A stretch of 64,000 bases of DNA from Buttiauxella sp049686335 (GTDB lineage Bacteria > Pseudomonadota > Gammaproteobacteria > Enterobacterales > Enterobacteriaceae). The translations under genes were made by a program, and so were the position numbers. Of this stretch, positions 43,681 to 51,946 are shown one piece after another; positions within the stretch are counted from its first letter, which is position 1; each line of letters opens with the position of its first letter. Below the pieces are notes generated by a model. It had not been told where the DNA came from, searched no databases, and saw only the letters and a program-made list of their open reading frames with translations. The stretch spans positions 62,001 to 126,000 of the forward strand of contig NZ_JBAVHX010000010.1 of assembly GCF_049686335.1 (NCBI RefSeq). The letters run 5' to 3'.

Positions 43681-45453
43681 ATGCGTACAGTATATTGCGG
43701 GCAGCTCAATCAATCCCATGTGGGACAACAAGTAACACTGTGTGGTTGGGTCAATCGTCGTCGTGACCTCGGTAGCCTTATCTTTATTGATATGCGCGAT
43801 CGCGAAGGCATCGTGCAGGTGTTTTTCGACCCGGATCGTCAGGACGCGTTCCAGCTTGCTTCCGAACTGCGTAATGAGTTCTGCATTCAAATCACCGGTA
43901 CCGTTCGTCCGCGTGATGAGAAAAACATCAACAAAGATATGGCAACCGGTGCGGTTGAAGTTTTCGCAACCGACCTGACCATCATCAACCGCTCTGAAGC
44001 GCTGCCGCTGGATTCAAACCACGTCAACACCGAAGAAGCTCGTCTGAAATTCCGTTATCTGGACCTGCGTCGTCCGGAGATGGCAAACCGTCTGAAAACC
44101 CGTGCCAAAATCACCAGCTTCGTACGTCGCTTTATGGATGACCATGGTTTCCTGGATATCGAAACCCCAATGCTGACCAAAGCCACGCCAGAAGGTGCGC
44201 GTGACTATCTGGTGCCGAGCCGCGTTCATAAAGGTAAATTCTACGCGCTGCCACAGTCTCCACAACTGTTCAAACAGCTGCTGATGATGTCCGGTTTTGA
44301 CCGTTACTATCAAATCGTTAAATGCTTCCGTGACGAAGATTTACGTGCTGACCGTCAGCCTGAATTTACTCAGATCGACGTCGAAACCTCCTTCATGACC
44401 GCACCACAAGTGCGTGAAGTGATGGAAAAACTGGTTCGCGATCTGTGGCTGGATGTGAAAAACGTCGATCTGGGTGATTTCCCAATCATGACTTTCGCAG
44501 AAGCTGAGCGTCGTTACGGTTCTGATAAACCAGACCTGCGTAACCCGATGGAGCTGGTGGATGTTGCTGACCTGCTCAAAGACATCGAGTTCAAAGTCTT
44601 CTCCGGTCCGGCAAATGATGCTAAAGGCCGCGTTGCTGCACTGCGTGTGCCGGGTGGCGCACAGATTAGCCGTAAACAGATTGACGACTACGGCAAGTTC
44701 ATTGAGATTTACGGCGCGAAAGGGCTGGCTTACATCAAAGTCAACGAGCGTGCGAAAGGCATTGAAGGCATCACGAGCCCAGTCGCTAAGTTCCTGAATG
44801 CTGACATCGTTGAAGCGATTTTGACCCGCACCGGCGCGCAAGATGGCGACATGATCTTCTTCGGCGCAGACAACAAAAAAGTGGTAGCTGATGCACTTGG
44901 CGCACTGCGTCTGAAAATCGGTAAAGATCTGAGCATCACCAATGACAACGCATGGGCGCCATTGTGGGTAATCGACTTCCCAATGTTTGAAGACAATGGT
45001 GAAGGCGGCCTGACCGCGATGCACCACCCGTTCACTGCACCAAAAGATATGTCTCCAGAACAACTGGCGGCAGACCCGGAAGCGGCGGTTGCTAACGCAT
45101 ACGACATGGTCATCAACGGCTACGAAGTGGGTGGCGGTTCTGTGCGTATTCACAACGGTCAGATGCAGCAGACAGTCTTTGGCATTCTGGGGATTACTGA
45201 AGAAGATCAGCGCGAGAAGTTCGGCTTCCTGCTCGATGCCCTGAAATACGGTACTCCTCCGCATGCAGGCCTGGCGTTTGGTCTGGACCGTCTGACTATG
45301 CTGTTAACCGGCACCGACAACATCCGTGATGTTATCGCGTTCCCGAAAACAACTGCCGCAGCGTGTCTGATGACTGAAGCACCAAGCTTTGCTAACCCGC
45401 AGGCGTTGGCAGAACTGGGTGTCGCGGTGATTAAAAAGGCTGAGAAAGAATAA
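43681..45453 (+). CDS. aspS: Aspartyl-tRNA synthetase
   Basis: AspS charges tRNA-Asp. The 590 residues from ATG 43681 (MRTVYCGQLNQSHVGQ) equal E. coli; the ORF extends 23 codons upstream without family sequence. The N-terminal OB-fold anticodon domain, class II motifs (RYLDLRRPEMANRLKTRA, CFRDEDLRADRQPEFTQID, and motif 3 GLAFGLDRLTMLLTG) and the bacterial GAD insertion are present. nudB begins immediately after the stop codon. Confidence 0.98.
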   Translation: MRTVYCGQLNQSHVGQQVTLCGWVNRRRDLGSLIFIDMRDREGIVQVFFDPDRQDAFQLASELRNEFCIQITGTVRPRDEKNINKDMATGAVEVFATDLTIINRSEALPLDSNHVNTEEARLKFRYLDLRRPEMANRLKTRAKITSFVRRFMDDHGFLDIETPMLTKATPEGARDYLVPSRVHKGKFYALPQSPQLFKQLLMMSGFDRYYQIVKCFRDEDLRADRQPEFTQIDVETSFMTAPQVREVMEKLVRDLWLDVKNVDLGDFPIMTFAEAERRYGSDKPDLRNPMELVDVADLLKDIEFKVFSGPANDAKGRVAALRVPGGAQISRKQIDDYGKFIEIYGAKGLAYIKVNERAKGIEGITSPVAKFLNADIVEAILTRTGAQDGDMIFFGADNKKVVADALGALRLKIGKDLSITNDNAWAPLWVIDFPMFEDNGEGGLTAMHHPFTAPKDMSPEQLAADPEAAVANAYDMVINGYEVGGGSVRIHNGQMQQTVFGILGITEEDQREKFGFLLDALKYGTPPHAGLAFGLDRLTMLLTGTDNIRDVIAFPKTTAAACLMTEAPSFANPQALAELGVAVIKKAEKE

Positions 45454-45900
45454 ATGGCATTTAAGCCTCCCGTCTCGGTTTTAGTCGTGATATTCGCTCA
45501 AGACACTGGACGGGTGCTGATGTTACAGCGGCGTGACGATCCGGAATTCTGGCAGTCGGTTACCGGCAGCATTGAAGAAGGTGAAAGCGCGTTGCATGCC
45601 GCACAGCGTGAAGTAAAGGAAGAGGTCGAGATCGACGTGGTCTCAGAACACCTGGCCTTGAATGACTGTCAACGCTGTGTGGAGTTTGAGATTTTTACAC
45701 ATTTGCGTCATCGCTATGCACCGGGAATCACGCGCAACACAGAATATTGGTTCTGTCTTGCGCTGCCGAACGAACGGCCGGTTACCATCTCGGAACATCT
45801 GGCCTGGGAATGGACAGACGCACCCGCTGCGGCTGCCATGACCAAGTCGTGGAGCAACCGGCAGGCGATTGAAGAGTTTGTAATTAATGCTGCCCACTAG
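45454..45900 (+). CDS. nudB: Dihydroneopterin triphosphate pyrophosphatase NudB
   Basis: NudB is a Nudix hydrolase that removes pyrophosphate from dihydroneopterin triphosphate in folate synthesis. The 148 residues (E. coli 150) contain the Nudix box GSIEEGESALHAAQREVKEE within the usual spacing and LMLQRRDDPEFWQSVTG. The ATG directly follows the aspS stop with no spacer, so translation is probably coupled. yebC follows after 23 bases with its own GGAGAT. Confidence 0.95.
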   Translation: MAFKPPVSVLVVIFAQDTGRVLMLQRRDDPEFWQSVTGSIEEGESALHAAQREVKEEVEIDVVSEHLALNDCQRCVEFEIFTHLRHRYAPGITRNTEYWFCLALPNERPVTISEHLAWEWTDAPAAAAMTKSWSNRQAIEEFVINAAH

Positions 45901-45923
45901 GCAGCTATTTTGGAGATGTTTTT

Positions 45924-46667
45924 ATGGCAGGTCATAGTAAGTGGGCCAACACAAAACACCGTAAAGCGGCACAGGATGCCAAACGCGGTAAAATCTTTAC
46001 GAAAATCATTCGTGAGCTGGTAACCGCTGCCCGTTTGGGTGGGGGTGACGCAGGGTCTAACCCACGTCTGCGCGCAGCGATTGATAAAGCATTGTCCAAC
46101 AACATGACGCGTGACACCTTAAACCGTGCCATTGCGCGTGGTGTGGGTGGCGATGAAGACGCGAACATGGAAACCATCATTTATGAAGGTTACGGTCCTG
46201 GCGGTTCAGCCGTTATGGTTGAATGTCTGAGTGACAACCGTAACCGTACCGTGGCAGAAGTTCGCCACGCGTTCAACAAATGTGGTGGTAACCTGGGAAC
46301 TGACGGCTCTGTAGCCTATCTGTTCACCAAAAAAGGCGTTATCTCCTATGCACCGGGCAAAGACGAAGACACCGTGATGGAAGCGGCTCTGGAAGCCGGT
46401 GCTGAAGACGTTGTTTCTTACGACGACGGTGCAATCGACGTGTTCACTGCCTGGGAAGAGATGGGCGCAGTTCGTGACGCACTCGAAGCCGCTGGCCTGA
46501 AAGCTGACGAAGCAGAAGTCTCCATGATCCCATCCACCAAAGCAGATATGGATGCGGAAACTGCACCGAAGCTGATGCGTCTTATCGACATGTTGGAAGA
46601 CTGCGATGATGTACAAGAGGTTTATCACAACGGTGAGATCTCTGACGAGGTTGCGGCAACCCTGTAA
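45924..46667 (+). CDS. yebC: YebC/PmpR family protein
   Basis: The 247-residue cytoplasmic protein of the YebC family, described as transcriptional regulators and more recently as translation factors helping at proline stretches. Segments MAGHSKWANTKHRKAAQD, GKIFTKIIRELVTAARLGGG, IIYEGYGPGG and DNRNRTVAEVRHAF are highly conserved. It is upstream of ruvC as in E. coli, but an ERIC element fills the gap between them. Confidence 0.96.
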   Translation: MAGHSKWANTKHRKAAQDAKRGKIFTKIIRELVTAARLGGGDAGSNPRLRAAIDKALSNNMTRDTLNRAIARGVGGDEDANMETIIYEGYGPGGSAVMVECLSDNRNRTVAEVRHAFNKCGGNLGTDGSVAYLFTKKGVISYAPGKDEDTVMEAALEAGAEDVVSYDDGAIDVFTAWEEMGAVRDALEAAGLKADEAEVSMIPSTKADMDAETAPKLMRLIDMLEDCDDVQEVYHNGEISDEVAATL

Positions 46668-46669
46668 TG

Positions 46670-46795
46670 ATACCCGTCATTTTTCAAGTCGCAGATGCGT
46701 TGGCTTTGCTCGCTCACCCCAGTCACGTAGCATGACTACGCTGCTGGGGATTTGCTGTGCAACCGCCTTCTTGCGACTTGAAGTCTATAGGGTAT
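46670..46795. repeat. ERIC element B (126 bp)
   Basis: ATACCC at the left and GGGTAT at the right enclose the ERIC core CGCTCACCCCAGTCACGTAG and its mirror. It sits between yebC and ruvC. Confidence 0.92.
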
Positions 46796-46817
46796 TTTCC
46801 TTCCAGGGAGGCGCGTG

Positions 46818-47339
46818 ATGGCGATTATTCTCGGTATTGACCCGGGGTCACGCGTTACCGGTTATGGCGTCATTCGCCAGACCGGTCGGCAGCTAACCTA
46901 TTTAGGCAGCGGCTGTATTCGTACTCAGGTGACCGATTTACCCTCGCGTTTGAAGCTTATCTACGCGGGGGTAAGCGAAATTATTACCCAGTTCCAGCCA
47001 GAGTATTTCGCCATTGAATCTGTCTTTATGGCGAAAAATGCCGATTCAGCTTTGAAACTCGGACAGGCGCGTGGTGCGGCGATTGTCGCTGCGGTCAACC
47101 ACGAACTTCCGGTTTTTGAATATGCAGCCCGTCAGGTAAAACAGACGGTAGTGGGTATCGGGAGTGCGGAGAAAAGCCAGGTACAACATATGGTGCGTAC
47201 CTTGCTGAAACTCTCTGCCAACCCGCAAGCGGATGCGGCGGATGCGCTGGCGGTTGCCATTACGCATTGCCACGTGACGCAAAACTCGATGCAGATGAGC
47301 GACACGCGGCTTAATCTGGCGCGGGGACGATTAAAGTAA
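46818..47339 (+). CDS. ruvC: Holliday junction resolvase RuvC
   Basis: RuvC is the Mg2+-dependent endonuclease that cuts Holliday junctions with RuvAB. The 173 residues from ATG 46818 equal E. coli; a GTG one codon upstream is less well placed relative to GGGAGG. Catalytic acidic residues are seen in ILGIDPGSRVTGYG, FAIESVFMAKNADSALKLGQ and NPQADAADALAVAITHCH. The gap to ruvA holds an ERIC and the LexA box, so ruvC is transcribed apart from ruvAB. Confidence 0.98.
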   Translation: MAIILGIDPGSRVTGYGVIRQTGRQLTYLGSGCIRTQVTDLPSRLKLIYAGVSEIITQFQPEYFAIESVFMAKNADSALKLGQARGAAIVAAVNHELPVFEYAARQVKQTVVGIGSAEKSQVQHMVRTLLKLSANPQADAADALAVAITHCHVTQNSMQMSDTRLNLARGRLK

Positions 47340-47340
47340 A

Positions 47341-47534
47341 TATATCCTTCATACTTCAAGCTGCAGGTGCGTTGGCTACACTCGCTCACCCGAATCACTG
47401 ACTTTAGTCAGCTCATCGGGATTGGTTCGTTTGCCGCGTTACTCGGCGAAGCCTCGCCCTTCGGGGCCTGCGCAAGCGCTGTTCAAAATGCTAAAGGCAT
47501 TTTGTCCTGCCACTGGAATTATTTTGGCTATGGG
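47341..47534. repeat. ERIC element C, 194-bp variant with internal insertion
   Basis: The left half (CTTCAAGCTGCAGGTGCG to CATCGGGATT) is normal. About 68 bases of hairpin-rich sequence (including AAAATGCTAAAGGCATTTT) are inserted before the degenerate right end. Element D has the same total length. Confidence 0.8.
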
Positions 47535-47550
47535 CTGGATATCTATCCAG
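47535..47550 (+). promoter_or_regulatory. LexA box of ruvAB
   Basis: CTGGATATCTATCCAG fits the CTG-N10-CAG SOS consensus and lies 53 bases before the ruvA start, directly adjoining the end of ERIC C. It indicates SOS induction of ruvAB. Confidence 0.93.
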
Positions 47551-47603
47551 CCTTTTTTATATGATAAGCAAAATTTTCAGCACAACCTTGGGAGCAGTAA
47601 AAC

Positions 47604-48215
47604 GTGATTGGACGACTCAGAGGCATCATCCTGGAAAAACAGCCACCGCTGGTATTAATGGAAGTGGGTGGCGTAGGGTATGAAGTCCATATGCCGATGA
47701 CCTGCTTCTACGAACTACCGGAAATCGGTAAAGAAGCGGTGGTGTTTACCCAGTTTGTGGTGCGTGAAGACGCGCAGTTGCTTTACGGCTTTAACAACAA
47801 ACAAGAACGCACTCTGTTCCGCGAGCTTATCAAAGTGAATGGTGTCGGCCCTAAACTGGCGTTGGCGATCCTTTCAGGTATGTCTGCCCAGCAGTTTGTT
47901 AACGCCGTCGAACGCGAAGAAATCGGTTCATTAGTTAAATTGCCAGGTGTGGGTAAAAAAACCGCAGAGCGCTTAATTGTTGAGATGAAAGACCGTTTTA
48001 AAGGGATGCATGGCGATCTGTTTACGCCTGCTTCTGACCTGGTTCTGACAGCGCCAGATAGCGGCGTTACCGATGACGCAGAATCGGAAGCGGTTGCTGC
48101 GCTGGTTTCGCTGGGCTATAAACCACAGGAAGCGAGTCGGATGATCAGCAAAGTAGGCCGTGCGGGCGCTGATTGTGAAACGCTGATCCGCGAAGCACTC
48201 CGCGCAGCACTTTGA
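47604..48215 (+). CDS. ruvA: Holliday junction branch migration protein RuvA
   Basis: RuvA binds four-way junctions as a tetramer and loads RuvB. The 203 residues from a GTG start (as in E. coli) show the N-terminal OB fold (MIGRLRGIILEKQPPLVLME), paired helix-hairpin-helix motifs (NGVGPKLALAILSGM, LPGVGKKTAERLIVEM) and the flexible linker to the RuvB-binding C-domain. GGGAG precedes the GTG. ruvB follows after 22 bases. Confidence 0.98.
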   Translation: MIGRLRGIILEKQPPLVLMEVGGVGYEVHMPMTCFYELPEIGKEAVVFTQFVVREDAQLLYGFNNKQERTLFRELIKVNGVGPKLALAILSGMSAQQFVNAVEREEIGSLVKLPGVGKKTAERLIVEMKDRFKGMHGDLFTPASDLVLTAPDSGVTDDAESEAVAALVSLGYKPQEASRMISKVGRAGADCETLIREALRAAL

Positions 48216-48237
48216 AGCACCTTGAGGTAGATGAAGG

Positions 48238-49248
48238 ATGATTGAAGCAGACCGTCTGGTATCGCCAGACACTATCACCCCTGACGAATTAATTGACCGC
48301 GCAATCCGCCCGCGTTTTTTGGCAGATTACGTCGGCCAACCGCAGGTCCGCTCGCAAATGGAGATTTTTATCCAGGCGGCAAAATTGCGTGGGGATGCGC
48401 TTGATCATCTGTTAATTTTTGGCCCACCAGGGTTGGGTAAAACCACGCTGGCAAACATCGTGGCTAACGAAATGGGTGTTAACCTGCGAACCACTTCCGG
48501 CCCCGTGCTGGAAAAGGCAGGTGACCTCGCCGCGATGTTGACCAACCTCGAACCTCACGACGTTTTGTTTATTGATGAAATCCATCGTCTTTCGCCGGTT
48601 GTTGAAGAAGTGCTATACCCAGCGATGGAAGATTACCAGCTCGATATCATGATTGGCGAAGGTCCGGCTGCGCGCTCCATTAAAATTGATTTGCCGCCGT
48701 TTACTCTGATTGGCGCGACAACGCGTGCCGGTTCTTTGACGTCTCCGTTGCGTGACCGTTTCGGTATTGTTCAACGTCTGGAGTTTTATCAGGTCGCCGA
48801 TTTGCAGCACATCGTGGGTCGCAGTGCCAGCGTGCTGGGGCTTGAGATGAGCGAAGAGGGCGCGCTGGAAGTGGCTCGCCGTGCACGCGGTACACCGCGT
48901 ATTGCCAACCGCTTATTGCGCCGCGTTCGTGACTTTGCTGAAGTGCGCCACGACGGCACCATCAGTGCAGACATTGCTTCACAAGCACTGGATATGCTCA
49001 ATGTCGATACCGAAGGGTTTGATTATATGGACCGTAAGTTACTGCTGGCGGTGATAGACAAATTCCTTGGCGGCCCGGTTGGGCTGGACAACCTCGCGGC
49101 AGCAATCGGCGAGGAACGTGAAACGATAGAAGATGTGCTGGAACCATTCTTGATTCAACAGGGGTTCTTGCAGCGTACCCCACGCGGACGCATTGCCACT
49201 CCAAGAGCCTGGTCGCACTTCGGGATTGTGCCGCCCGCACAGCCTTGA
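48238..49248 (+). CDS. ruvB: Holliday junction branch migration helicase RuvB
   Basis: RuvB is a hexameric AAA+ motor that drives branch migration. The 336 residues match E. coli. Walker A is GPPGLGKTT, Walker B is LFIDEIHRL, sensor 1 region TLIGATTRAGSL, Arg finger region LRDRFG, and a C-terminal winged helix (GFLQRTPRGRIATPRAW). Co-transcribed with ruvA under LexA control. AGATGAAGGATG overlaps the start, with GAAGG as the ribosome site. Confidence 0.98.
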   Translation: MIEADRLVSPDTITPDELIDRAIRPRFLADYVGQPQVRSQMEIFIQAAKLRGDALDHLLIFGPPGLGKTTLANIVANEMGVNLRTTSGPVLEKAGDLAAMLTNLEPHDVLFIDEIHRLSPVVEEVLYPAMEDYQLDIMIGEGPAARSIKIDLPPFTLIGATTRAGSLTSPLRDRFGIVQRLEFYQVADLQHIVGRSASVLGLEMSEEGALEVARRARGTPRIANRLLRRVRDFAEVRHDGTISADIASQALDMLNVDTEGFDYMDRKLLLAVIDKFLGGPVGLDNLAAAIGEERETIEDVLEPFLIQQGFLQRTPRGRIATPRAWSHFGIVPPAQP

Positions 49249-49290
49249 AGCCAAAGTTTTGATTGAATTGCAGGTCGACCCTGATCCCGA

Positions 49291-49346
49291 CCTTCTCCCC
49301 CAGGAGAAGGGGAATACTGGACAGTTCCCTCTCCTTAGGGTGAGGG
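49291..49346. repeat. Interspersed hairpin pair between ruvB and znuB
   Basis: CCTTCTCC pairs with GGAGAAGG (49291-49310) and CCCTC with GAGGG (49327-49346). Such CCCTCTCC/GGAGAGG-rich pieces are common intergenic repeats in enterobacteria. It may also serve as terminator for the convergent ruvAB and znuB. Confidence 0.55.
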
Positions 49347-49369
49347 GCAGTCGGTATCCACTTTAGAAA

Positions 49370-50155
49370 TTAAGCCGCTTGCTTCTTCGCCATACTCAGC
49401 ACAAACAACACCGCCGAACTCAGCACTACTGAAGGGCCTGCGGGAGTGTCATAAAACGCTGAAAACGTCAGCCCACCAGTCACGGAAAGCATTCCGATAA
49501 ATACCGCAAAACCTGCCATCTGCTCCGGTGTACGTGCAAACCGACGCGCGGTTGCTGCAGGGATAATCAACAGGGAGGTGATTATCAATGCACCGACAAA
49601 TTTCATCGCCACGCCGATTGTTAGCGCCGTCACCAGCATTAACAGCATTTTCACCCGTTGAAGATTTACGCCATCAACATGTGCAAGATCCGGGCTGATG
49701 GTCATCGACAAAAGGTTGCGCCATTGCCAAAGAAGCACGCCAACAACTACCGCAACGCCAAGGGCGATTGAGATAATATCCGGCATTGTGACCGAGAGCA
49801 GATCGCCAAACAGATACGCCATTAAGTCGACACGTACATTTGACATCAAACTCACCACCACCAGACCCAGCGACAATGCACTGTGCGCCATAATGCCTAA
49901 CAAGGTATCTAATGCCAGATGTGGGCGCTTCTCGAGCCAGACCAGGCCCAATGCCAGTAACAGCGTCACCGCTATCACCGCATAAAAGGGATTCACGTTT
50001 AGCAATAAGCCAAACGCAACGCCTAGCAGAGAGGCGTGGGCGAGGGTATCGCCAAAATAGGACATTCGACGCCAGACAACAAACGAGCCAAGCGGGCCTG
50101 CAGCACACGCAAGCAAAATCCCGGCAAGCCAGCCGGGTAACAACAATTCAATCAT
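49370..50155 (-). CDS. znuB: Zinc ABC transporter permease ZnuB
   Basis: ZnuB is the inner-membrane permease of the high-affinity ZnuABC zinc importer. The 261 residues include about eight to nine helices of the ABC-3 family (CAAGPLGSFVVWRRMSYFGD, LAHASLLGVAFGLLL, VGALIITSLLIIPAATAR). It overlaps znuC by four bases. The operon is controlled by the Zur operator at 50936-50959. Confidence 0.97.
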   Translation of the reverse strand: MIELLLPGWLAGILLACAAGPLGSFVVWRRMSYFGDTLAHASLLGVAFGLLLNVNPFYAVIAVTLLLALGLVWLEKRPHLALDTLLGIMAHSALSLGLVVVSLMSNVRVDLMAYLFGDLLSVTMPDIISIALGVAVVVGVLLWQWRNLLSMTISPDLAHVDGVNLQRVKMLLMLVTALTIGVAMKFVGALIITSLLIIPAATARRFARTPEQMAGFAVFIGMLSVTGGLTFSAFYDTPAGPSVVLSSAVLFVLSMAKKQAA

Positions 50156-50907
50156 GGCTGGCCATTCCCTCTGCGCAGAACAATACGTCCGGTAAGATCG
50201 TGACGGTGATTATGATGGTGACGATAAATACCTAATTGCTCAGCCCCACGCTGGCCGAACATCGAAATAAATTCCGGATGCATCGACACGACTTCTGGCG
50301 TACCCGAGCAGCAAATATGATGGTTCAGACACAACACATCATCGGTTTTTGCCATCACTAAGTGCAGGTCATGGGAAACCATCATTACCGCACAATTCAA
50401 TTCCTGGCGCAGTTGGTCAATCAGGTTGTAGAGAGCCAGTTGTCCATTAACATCAACGCCTTGGGTCGGCTCATCAAGCACCAGTAACTGCGGCTGATTG
50501 AGTAACGCTCGTGCCAACAGAACACGCTGATTCTCACCGCCGGATAGCTTTTGCATCGGCGCTTCAATTAAATGAGCGGCCTGAACGCGTTTCAATGCGG
50601 GCAAAATATCCGCTTTTTTCACACCAGGGCGCAGACGCATAAAGCGGCTGACCGTCAACGGCAAGGTGGCATCGAGATGCAATTTTTGCGGCACGTAACC
50701 GATACGCAAGTCGCGGTCTCGCTTGATAACCCCTTCATCAGGAGCTACCAGACCCAGCACCACACGAACCAGCGTTGATTTGCCTGCACCATTTGGACCC
50801 AGCAGCGTCAAAATACGGCCAGGTTTAAGATCGAGTGAAATATCAGACAACACGCGGCGTTGTCCGAATGAAACAGAGATATTTTCCAGTGATACCAGAT
50901 TTGTCAT
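50152..50907 (-). CDS. znuC: Zinc ABC transporter ATPase ZnuC
   Basis: ZnuC powers zinc uptake at the inner face of the membrane. The 251 residues show Walker A GPNGAGKSTL, signature LSGGENQRV, Walker B QLLVLDEPTQGVD and the switch His in VSHDLHLV. The C-terminus is His-rich (YRHHHNHRHD), a feature of ZnuC proteins possibly related to zinc sensing. It is divergent from znuA. Confidence 0.97.
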   Translation of the reverse strand: MTNLVSLENISVSFGQRRVLSDISLDLKPGRILTLLGPNGAGKSTLVRVVLGLVAPDEGVIKRDRDLRIGYVPQKLHLDATLPLTVSRFMRLRPGVKKADILPALKRVQAAHLIEAPMQKLSGGENQRVLLARALLNQPQLLVLDEPTQGVDVNGQLALYNLIDQLRQELNCAVMMVSHDLHLVMAKTDDVLCLNHHICCSGTPEVVSMHPEFISMFGQRGAEQLGIYRHHHNHRHDLTGRIVLRRGNGQP

Positions 50908-50935
50908 GACAATTTCAGGGGTTGCAGAAGTTAGC

Positions 50936-50959
50936 GGATGTTATAATATCACACATCTC
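50936..50959. promoter_or_regulatory. Zur operator between znuC and znuA
   Basis: On the minus strand the element reads GATGTGTGATATTATAACAT, almost identical to the E. coli znuCA Zur box as I recall it. It overlaps a TATAAT-like -10 for znuA and should repress both divergent units when zinc is plentiful. Confidence 0.88.
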
Positions 50960-50986
50960 AAATTGATAACGATGAAAAGTCGCATT

Positions 50987-51931
50987 ATGTTACATAAAAA
51001 CGCATTTCTTTGCGCAGCTTTAACAACTGCATTAATGGCATCTGCCGCCGTGCCCGCACAGGCCGCGGTTGTCGCCTCTATCAAACCATTAGGTTTTATT
51101 GCTGCCGCTATTGCAGATGGCGTCACACCAACGGAAGTTTTACTGCCAGATGGCGCGTCAGAGCATGATTATGCACTTCGTCCATCTGATGTAAAACGCT
51201 TACAAAGCGCGGACTTAGTGGTGTGGGTGGGTCCAGAAATGGAAGCCTTTATGCAGAAGTCGGTAAACCAATTAGCTGAGCAAAAACAAGTGCAACTGGC
51301 GGCTTTGCCAGGAGTGAAACCGTTGCTCATGAAAGGGGGTGACGATGACGACCATGGTCATGAAGGACATGACCACGCCGCCGAAAATAGTGACGAAGAT
51401 CACCATCATGGTGAATACAACATGCATATTTGGCTCTCACCAGAGGTAGCGCGGCTCTCAGCGGTTGCAATCCACGATAAATTAGTGGAACTTATGCCCG
51501 AAAATAGAGCCAAACTTGACGCCAACTTGCAATCTTTCGAGTTAGGATTAGCCAACACCGATAAGCAAGTGGGTAGCGTGCTCGCGCCACTCAAAGGAAA
51601 AGGGTATTTCGTTTTTCACGACGCCTATGGCTACTTTGAAAAACATTACGGTCTGACCTCACTCGGTCATTTTACCGTGAACCCAGAAATCCAACCCGGT
51701 GCGCAGCGTTTACATGACATCAGAACACAGTTGGTTGAGCAAAAAGCCGTGTGCGTTTTTGCTGAGCCACAATTCAGGCCAGCAGTTATCAATGCCGTTG
51801 CCCGTGGTACAAACGTTCGTTCCGGAACGCTGGATCCACTGGGTATTGAGGTTAAGCTCGGAAAAGACAGCTATATGCAGTTTTTAACCGGGCTTGCGAA
51901 CCAGTATGCGAGCTGCCTGAAAGGAGATTAA
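50987..51931 (+). CDS. znuA: Periplasmic zinc-binding protein ZnuA
   Basis: ZnuA captures zinc in the periplasm and delivers it to ZnuBC. ATG 50987 gives 314 residues with signal peptide (LCAALTTALMASAAVPAQA) and the mature start VVASIKPLGFIAAAIADG. The His-rich acidic loop lies between about residues 113 and 144 (GHEGHDH and EDHHHGEYNMH). Zinc-site His residues are in GASEHDY, NMHIW and LGHFTVNPEI. ATG 50972, five codons upstream, is an alternative. The open frame runs back into znuC but the family sequence does not. Confidence 0.95.
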   Translation: MLHKNAFLCAALTTALMASAAVPAQAAVVASIKPLGFIAAAIADGVTPTEVLLPDGASEHDYALRPSDVKRLQSADLVVWVGPEMEAFMQKSVNQLAEQKQVQLAALPGVKPLLMKGGDDDDHGHEGHDHAAENSDEDHHHGEYNMHIWLSPEVARLSAVAIHDKLVELMPENRAKLDANLQSFELGLANTDKQVGSVLAPLKGKGYFVFHDAYGYFEKHYGLTSLGHFTVNPEIQPGAQRLHDIRTQLVEQKAVCVFAEPQFRPAVINAVARGTNVRSGTLDPLGIEVKLGKDSYMQFLTGLANQYASCLKGD

Positions 51932-51946
51932 CGAGGAAGTGAATAC

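Noticed and set aside
44341..45264. 307-codon open frame on the minus strand opposite aspS
   Set aside because: Shadow of aspS with no family features or ribosome site; the sense gene is certain.
50723..50986. N-terminal extension of znuA reaching back into znuC
   Set aside because: It is antisense to znuC and crosses the Zur operator; the signal peptide starts at the later ATG.
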